Under the pieces are notes generated by a model. It was not told the DNA's origin. It saw only the letters and a program-made list of their open reading frames with translations, and made no database searches. This document shows positions 61,478 through 64,000 of a stretch of DNA of 64,000 nucleotides, piece after piece. Position 1 is the first letter of the stretch; every line of letters starts with the position of its first letter. The stretch is from Streptomyces tardus (GTDB lineage: Bacteria; Actinomycetota; Actinomycetes; Streptomycetales; Streptomycetaceae), in assembly GCF_018101125.2 (NCBI RefSeq), contig NZ_JAELVF020000001.1, positions 293,189 to 357,188 on the forward strand, read 5' to 3'. The position numbers and the translations under genes were made by a program.

Positions 61478-63214
61478 TCAGCTCCCGGTCGAGGTCATGA
61501 CGAGCTCCTTCTGGGGCTCGTCCTGGGGCGGCTCGCTGCTGCCCCGTCTGCTGCGGTACTCGGTGAAGGCCCAGATCGCGATCGGCGCCACCGTGATGAC
61601 CAGGGCGAGCACGGTCCAGGTGCGCATGGCGACATGGGTGTGGTCGAGGACGACGGAGGCGAGGAAGCCGCTGCCGAGCAGCGCGGCCCAGAAGAGGTGG
61701 ATGCGGAAGGTGCTCAGCCGGTCGGGGCTGGCCGACCCGCCCTTGGGCGTCACCACGAAGCGGCAGGTGCGCCGGAAGACCGCCGCGATCAGCGAACGCG
61801 CGTACACCGGGGCGCAGATCGCCGACATGGCCATGCCCGCGAGGCCACCGGACCCCTCGGGCTCGTGCGGTGAGACGTTGTGGCGCCGGTTCCAGATGTA
61901 GAGGCCGATCTGGAGGGCCGCGACATCGCTGTAGAGCATCAGCCAGACGGCCGCGGTGACCTGTGTGCCGGAGGCGCCGAGCCACAGGAAGAGGGTGCAG
62001 CTCAGCGCGCCGAGCATCCAGGTGATCGCGCTCATCGGGTAGTAGGCGAGCATCAGCGAGTAGTTGAGCAGCTTGCCGGGCGCGAACCGCTGGGGGCGGC
62101 GCCAGTACTGCTGGATGAGGGTCTCGTAGGTGCCGCGCGACCAGCGCATCTGCTGGGTGAAAAAGTCCGTCCAGCATTCAGGGCCCTCGCCGACGGCCAG
62201 CACGTCCGGGGTGTAGACCGAGCGCCAGTGCCGGTTGGTGAGGGGGTTGCGGGTGCGGTGCAGCTCGAAACCGGTGGCCATGTCCTCGGTGATCGAGTCG
62301 TACAGGCCGCCGACCTGCTTGATCGCGCTGATGCGCACCGCGTTGTTGGTGCCGACGAACATCGCCGAGCCGTACCGGTTGCCCGCGCGCTGGATGAGCG
62401 CGTGGAAGAGGAACTGCTGGCTCTCGGCGAACTTGGTCACCGGCTGCACGTAGTTGCCGTACACCTGGGGCCCGACCACGAAGGCGATGTCCGGGTCGCG
62501 GAAGTAACCGAGCATCCGCTCCAGGTAGTTGGGCAGCGGTACGTGGTCGGTGTCGACGGAGGCGAAGAAGTCGTAGGAGTCGCCGTGCATGGCGATCCAG
62601 GCGTTGTAGTTGCCGTGCTTGGTCTTGGCCCGGTGGACGCCGGTCTCCCGGTTCCACTCGGGGACGCCCTTGCGGGTGAAGTGGTGGACGCCGAGCTCGG
62701 CGCAGAGTTCGCGGGCCTGCGGGTCGTCGCCCTCGTCGAGCAGCCAGACGTGCAGCAGCCCGTCGTGGTGCATCCCGACCGCCGCCTCCAGCGTCGCGCG
62801 CACCATGGCGATCGGTTCCTTGCCCGGCACGTAGGTGGTCAGGAAGGCGACCCGGGTCCCGGCCTCGGGGTGTACCGGCACGGGGTCGCGGGCGACCATC
62901 GTGGCGTGGGCGATAGAGATGACGTTGATCAGCCGGAACAACTCGATCAGCCCGATGCAGCCGAGCATGACCGCGTCGGCGACCAGCAGATACGCCGGGG
63001 CGTTGTCGCGGTCGGTCCAGTGCGAGGGCCAGACCAGGAAGAGCAGCAGCACTCCGGAGAGCAGCGGTGCCGCGGTCATCAGCAGTACGGCGCGCACACG
63101 GTGGGGTTCCGCGCTGAGCAGGCTCTGGTACCTGACTCGGTAGGGGGTTTCCGCCGGCGCGAGTGGTCCCGCGAGACGGCTGTAGGTCTCGTAGTCGTAG
63201 CCAGACAGCCGCAC
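61478..63214 (-). CDS. cslA: Cellulose synthase-like glycosyltransferase (GT2)
   Basis: 578 residues. Two N-terminal helices (about 45-95) precede a cytosolic GT2 domain with the DxD-like FFASVDTDHVPLPNYLERML, the acceptor motif SITEDMATGFELH and the processivity motif FFTQQMRWSRGTYE (QxxRW). About five more helices follow (LMLAYYPMSAITWMLGALSC and later). It polymerises a beta-glucan at growing hyphal tips with GlxA, coded three bases downstream. GTG at 63214 has GGAGGGACCC upstream. The pair is separated from the next minus-strand gene by two hairpins. Confidence 0.95.
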   Translation of the reverse strand: MRLSGYDYETYSRLAGPLAPAETPYRVRYQSLLSAEPHRVRAVLLMTAAPLLSGVLLLFLVWPSHWTDRDNAPAYLLVADAVMLGCIGLIELFRLINVISIAHATMVARDPVPVHPEAGTRVAFLTTYVPGKEPIAMVRATLEAAVGMHHDGLLHVWLLDEGDDPQARELCAELGVHHFTRKGVPEWNRETGVHRAKTKHGNYNAWIAMHGDSYDFFASVDTDHVPLPNYLERMLGYFRDPDIAFVVGPQVYGNYVQPVTKFAESQQFLFHALIQRAGNRYGSAMFVGTNNAVRISAIKQVGGLYDSITEDMATGFELHRTRNPLTNRHWRSVYTPDVLAVGEGPECWTDFFTQQMRWSRGTYETLIQQYWRRPQRFAPGKLLNYSLMLAYYPMSAITWMLGALSCTLFLWLGASGTQVTAAVWLMLYSDVAALQIGLYIWNRRHNVSPHEPEGSGGLAGMAMSAICAPVYARSLIAAVFRRTCRFVVTPKGGSASPDRLSTFRIHLFWAALLGSGFLASVVLDHTHVAMRTWTVLALVITVAPIAIWAFTEYRSRRGSSEPPQDEPQKELVMTSTGS

Positions 63215-63298
63215 GGGTCCCTCCGCTCAGCCGAGATAGATGACATTCCTCAGCAAAAGGGACAGCGGGCGGGGTGTCGAATGTTGGTGATGCAAAGG

Positions 63299-63325
63299 TG
63301 GCCCAGCGTCAGATCCGCTGGGCCA
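63299..63325 (-). terminator. Terminator hairpin upstream of cslA
   Basis: TGGCCCAGCG (63299-63308) pairs exactly with CGCTGGGCCA (63316-63325); on the minus strand CCTTTGC follows. Together with the next hairpin it isolates cslA from the DUF3817 gene. Confidence 0.75.
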
Positions 63326-63353
63326 CTCGACGCGGAACGAGGGGGTACGGGGC

Positions 63354-63381
63354 TGCCGGTGCGTCAGCTGAGGCACCGGCA
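63354..63381 (-). terminator. Second hairpin between DUF3817 and cslA
   Basis: TGCCGGTGC (63354-63362) pairs with GCACCGGCA (63373-63381). It is about 65 bases past the DUF3817 stop. Confidence 0.65.
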
Positions 63382-63446
63382 GCAGCCCGGGGCGCCGCTC
63401 GCCGCTGGCTCCGCGCCCCGGAAAACGCCCGGGGCGGGGGCGTTGC

Positions 63447-63797
63447 TCAAACGCTCTCCTCGCGCTGCGGCTCCTTGCGGGCGCGCTCGGCGATCGCACC
63501 GGACTTGATCTCCTCGCGGAGCAGCTTCTCCGCGTAGAAGCCGCCGGCGGGCAGTACGGAGAGGGCGAAGCAGAGGACGGCACGACCCAGCGGCCACTTG
63601 GTGCGGTTCCAGGCGTCGGCCCAGAAGAGGACGTAGATGATGAAGAGCACACCGTGAACGGCGCCCACCACCGGGACCGCGTTGAAGTCGGTCGTGCGCT
63701 TGAGCACGGAGCAGACCAGCAGCAGGAGGAAGGAGACGGCCTCGGGCGAGCTGACGAGTCGGAGTCGGTTGAGCGCGGCGCTGGTCTTGGGGTCCAT
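63447..63797 (-). CDS. DUF3817 small membrane protein (copy 2)
   Basis: 116 residues with three helices. The family motif is VGAVHGVLFIIYVLFWADAW; the sequence begins DPKTSAALNRLRLVSSPEAV, and WPLGRAVLCFALSVLPAGGF completes the pattern. The tail is basic and acidic. It is a paralogue of the protein at 58512-58838. ATG at 63797 has GAGGA upstream. The two copies bracket the MarR-glxA-cslA segment, which fits an insertion of cslA-glxA into an ancestral DUF3817-MarR-DUF3817 order. The function is unknown. Confidence 0.92.
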   Translation of the reverse strand: MDPKTSAALNRLRLVSSPEAVSFLLLLVCSVLKRTTDFNAVPVVGAVHGVLFIIYVLFWADAWNRTKWPLGRAVLCFALSVLPAGGFYAEKLLREEIKSGAIAERARKEPQREESV

Positions 63798-63833
63798 GGG
63801 AGGTCCTCGGGTTTGTGAACGAATGCACAAGCA

Positions 63834-63848
63834 CTGTCATTGTGACAG
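63834..63848. promoter_or_regulatory. Palindrome CTGTCA-TTG-TGACAG between divergent genes
   Basis: Perfect 6-bp arms and a 3-base centre in the 90-bp gap between the DUF3817 and AIM24-like genes, placed to affect both promoters. Confidence 0.5.
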
Positions 63849-63887
63849 CCTCCCGGGCGTTGCTCCGACCGGGGTAGGTTGTGGGCT

Positions 63888-64000
63888 GTGGCGCATTTCC
63901 GGGTTGAGGGCAGCAAGGTCCTGGCGGTCGATCTGGCCGGGGACGCGGTTCGGGCGAAGAACGGCTCGATGGTCGCGTACGAGGGGCAGATGTCCTTCAA
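63888..64000 (+). CDS. AIM24-family protein, 5' end only
   Basis: The frame opens with GTG at 63888 and reads MAHFRVEGSKVLAVDLAGD, then VRAKNGSMVAYEGQMSFK, running off the window after 37 complete codons. This is the typical start of actinobacterial AIM24 (TIGR00266-like) beta-sandwich proteins, often present as adjacent paralogues. There is no ribosome site, but TAGGTT ends eight bases before the GTG, so a leaderless transcript is likely. It is divergent from the DUF3817 gene. Confidence 0.82.
   Translation, partial: MAHFRVEGSKVLAVDLAGDAVRAKNGSMVAYEGQMSF

Noticed and set aside
59147..61873. 908-codon plus-strand frame opposite glxA
   Set aside because: Antisense shadow rich in Val/Gly/Arg/His, without known domains.

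Overview
The window is a high-GC actinomycete chromosome segment, almost certainly Streptomyces or a close relative. The evidence is pervasive G/C third positions, GTG starts with GGAGG-type ribosome sites, chained GTGA/ATGA stop-start overlaps, DUF397 and XRE/DUF5753 regulator pairs, a GlgE-pathway glycogen cluster, a MsiK-style sugar importer without its own ATPase, isobutyryl-CoA mutase, and the cslA-glxA tip-glycan pair.

Layout. Positions 1-6.4 kb hold an accessory locus: a small putative effector, a large NB-ARC/TPR STAND NTPase whose reading frame is internally scrambled with pieces resembling nuoL, and a convergent membrane pseudokinase. From 6.6 to 8.7 kb come a solitary type I-E-like CRISPR repeat, the tiny ribosomal protein bL37, and a partly duplicated XRE/DUF397 regulator locus. 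From 8.8 to 9.9 kb four small genes are translationally chained. From 10.2 to 22.2 kb lies a transport and regulation block: a heterodimeric ABC exporter, TetR plus 14-TM MFS exporter, DUF2269-like membrane protein with a stop-interrupted neighbour, DJ-1/PfpI protein opposite an AraC regulator, and FAD monooxygenase opposite a TetR regulator. A secreted thermolysin-type protease follows at 22.5 kb.

From 24.2 to 36 kb is a complete GlgE-pathway cluster (glgP, glgE, treS, maltokinase, glgB), interrupted only by a lipoprotein gene. TreS and maltokinase make maltose 1-phosphate from trehalose, GlgE polymerises it, GlgB branches the product and GlgP degrades it. Dodecin, an XRE regulator and a secreted endonuclease I follow; the endonuclease has a truncated mirror-image copy joined at its terminator. 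A sugar ABC importer (39.2-42.4 kb) and a central-carbon block (pfkA, pta, ackA, pyk; 43.3-49.5 kb) come next.

From 49.7 to 54 kb a DUF6230/DUF6114/secreted charged protein set lies downstream of a thioredoxin-TPR chaperone-like gene. From 54.3 to 58.8 kb are TetR, AraC plus VOC, icmA and a DUF3817 protein. From 58.9 kb to the end are MarR, glxA, cslA, a second DUF3817 protein and the first codons of an AIM24-family gene.

The most notable signals are: (i) a shared G/N-rich motif at the C-terminus of the first small protein and the N-terminus of the adjacent STAND NTPase, the layout expected of amyloid-type signalling between effector and sensor; (ii) two mirror-image or scrambled regions (about 2.58-3.43 kb and 37.47-38.62 kb) that are either real rearrangements or assembly/amplification chimaeras; (iii) an isolated CRISPR repeat with a possible single spacer; and (iv) a small conserved-looking gene interrupted by one in-frame amber codon.
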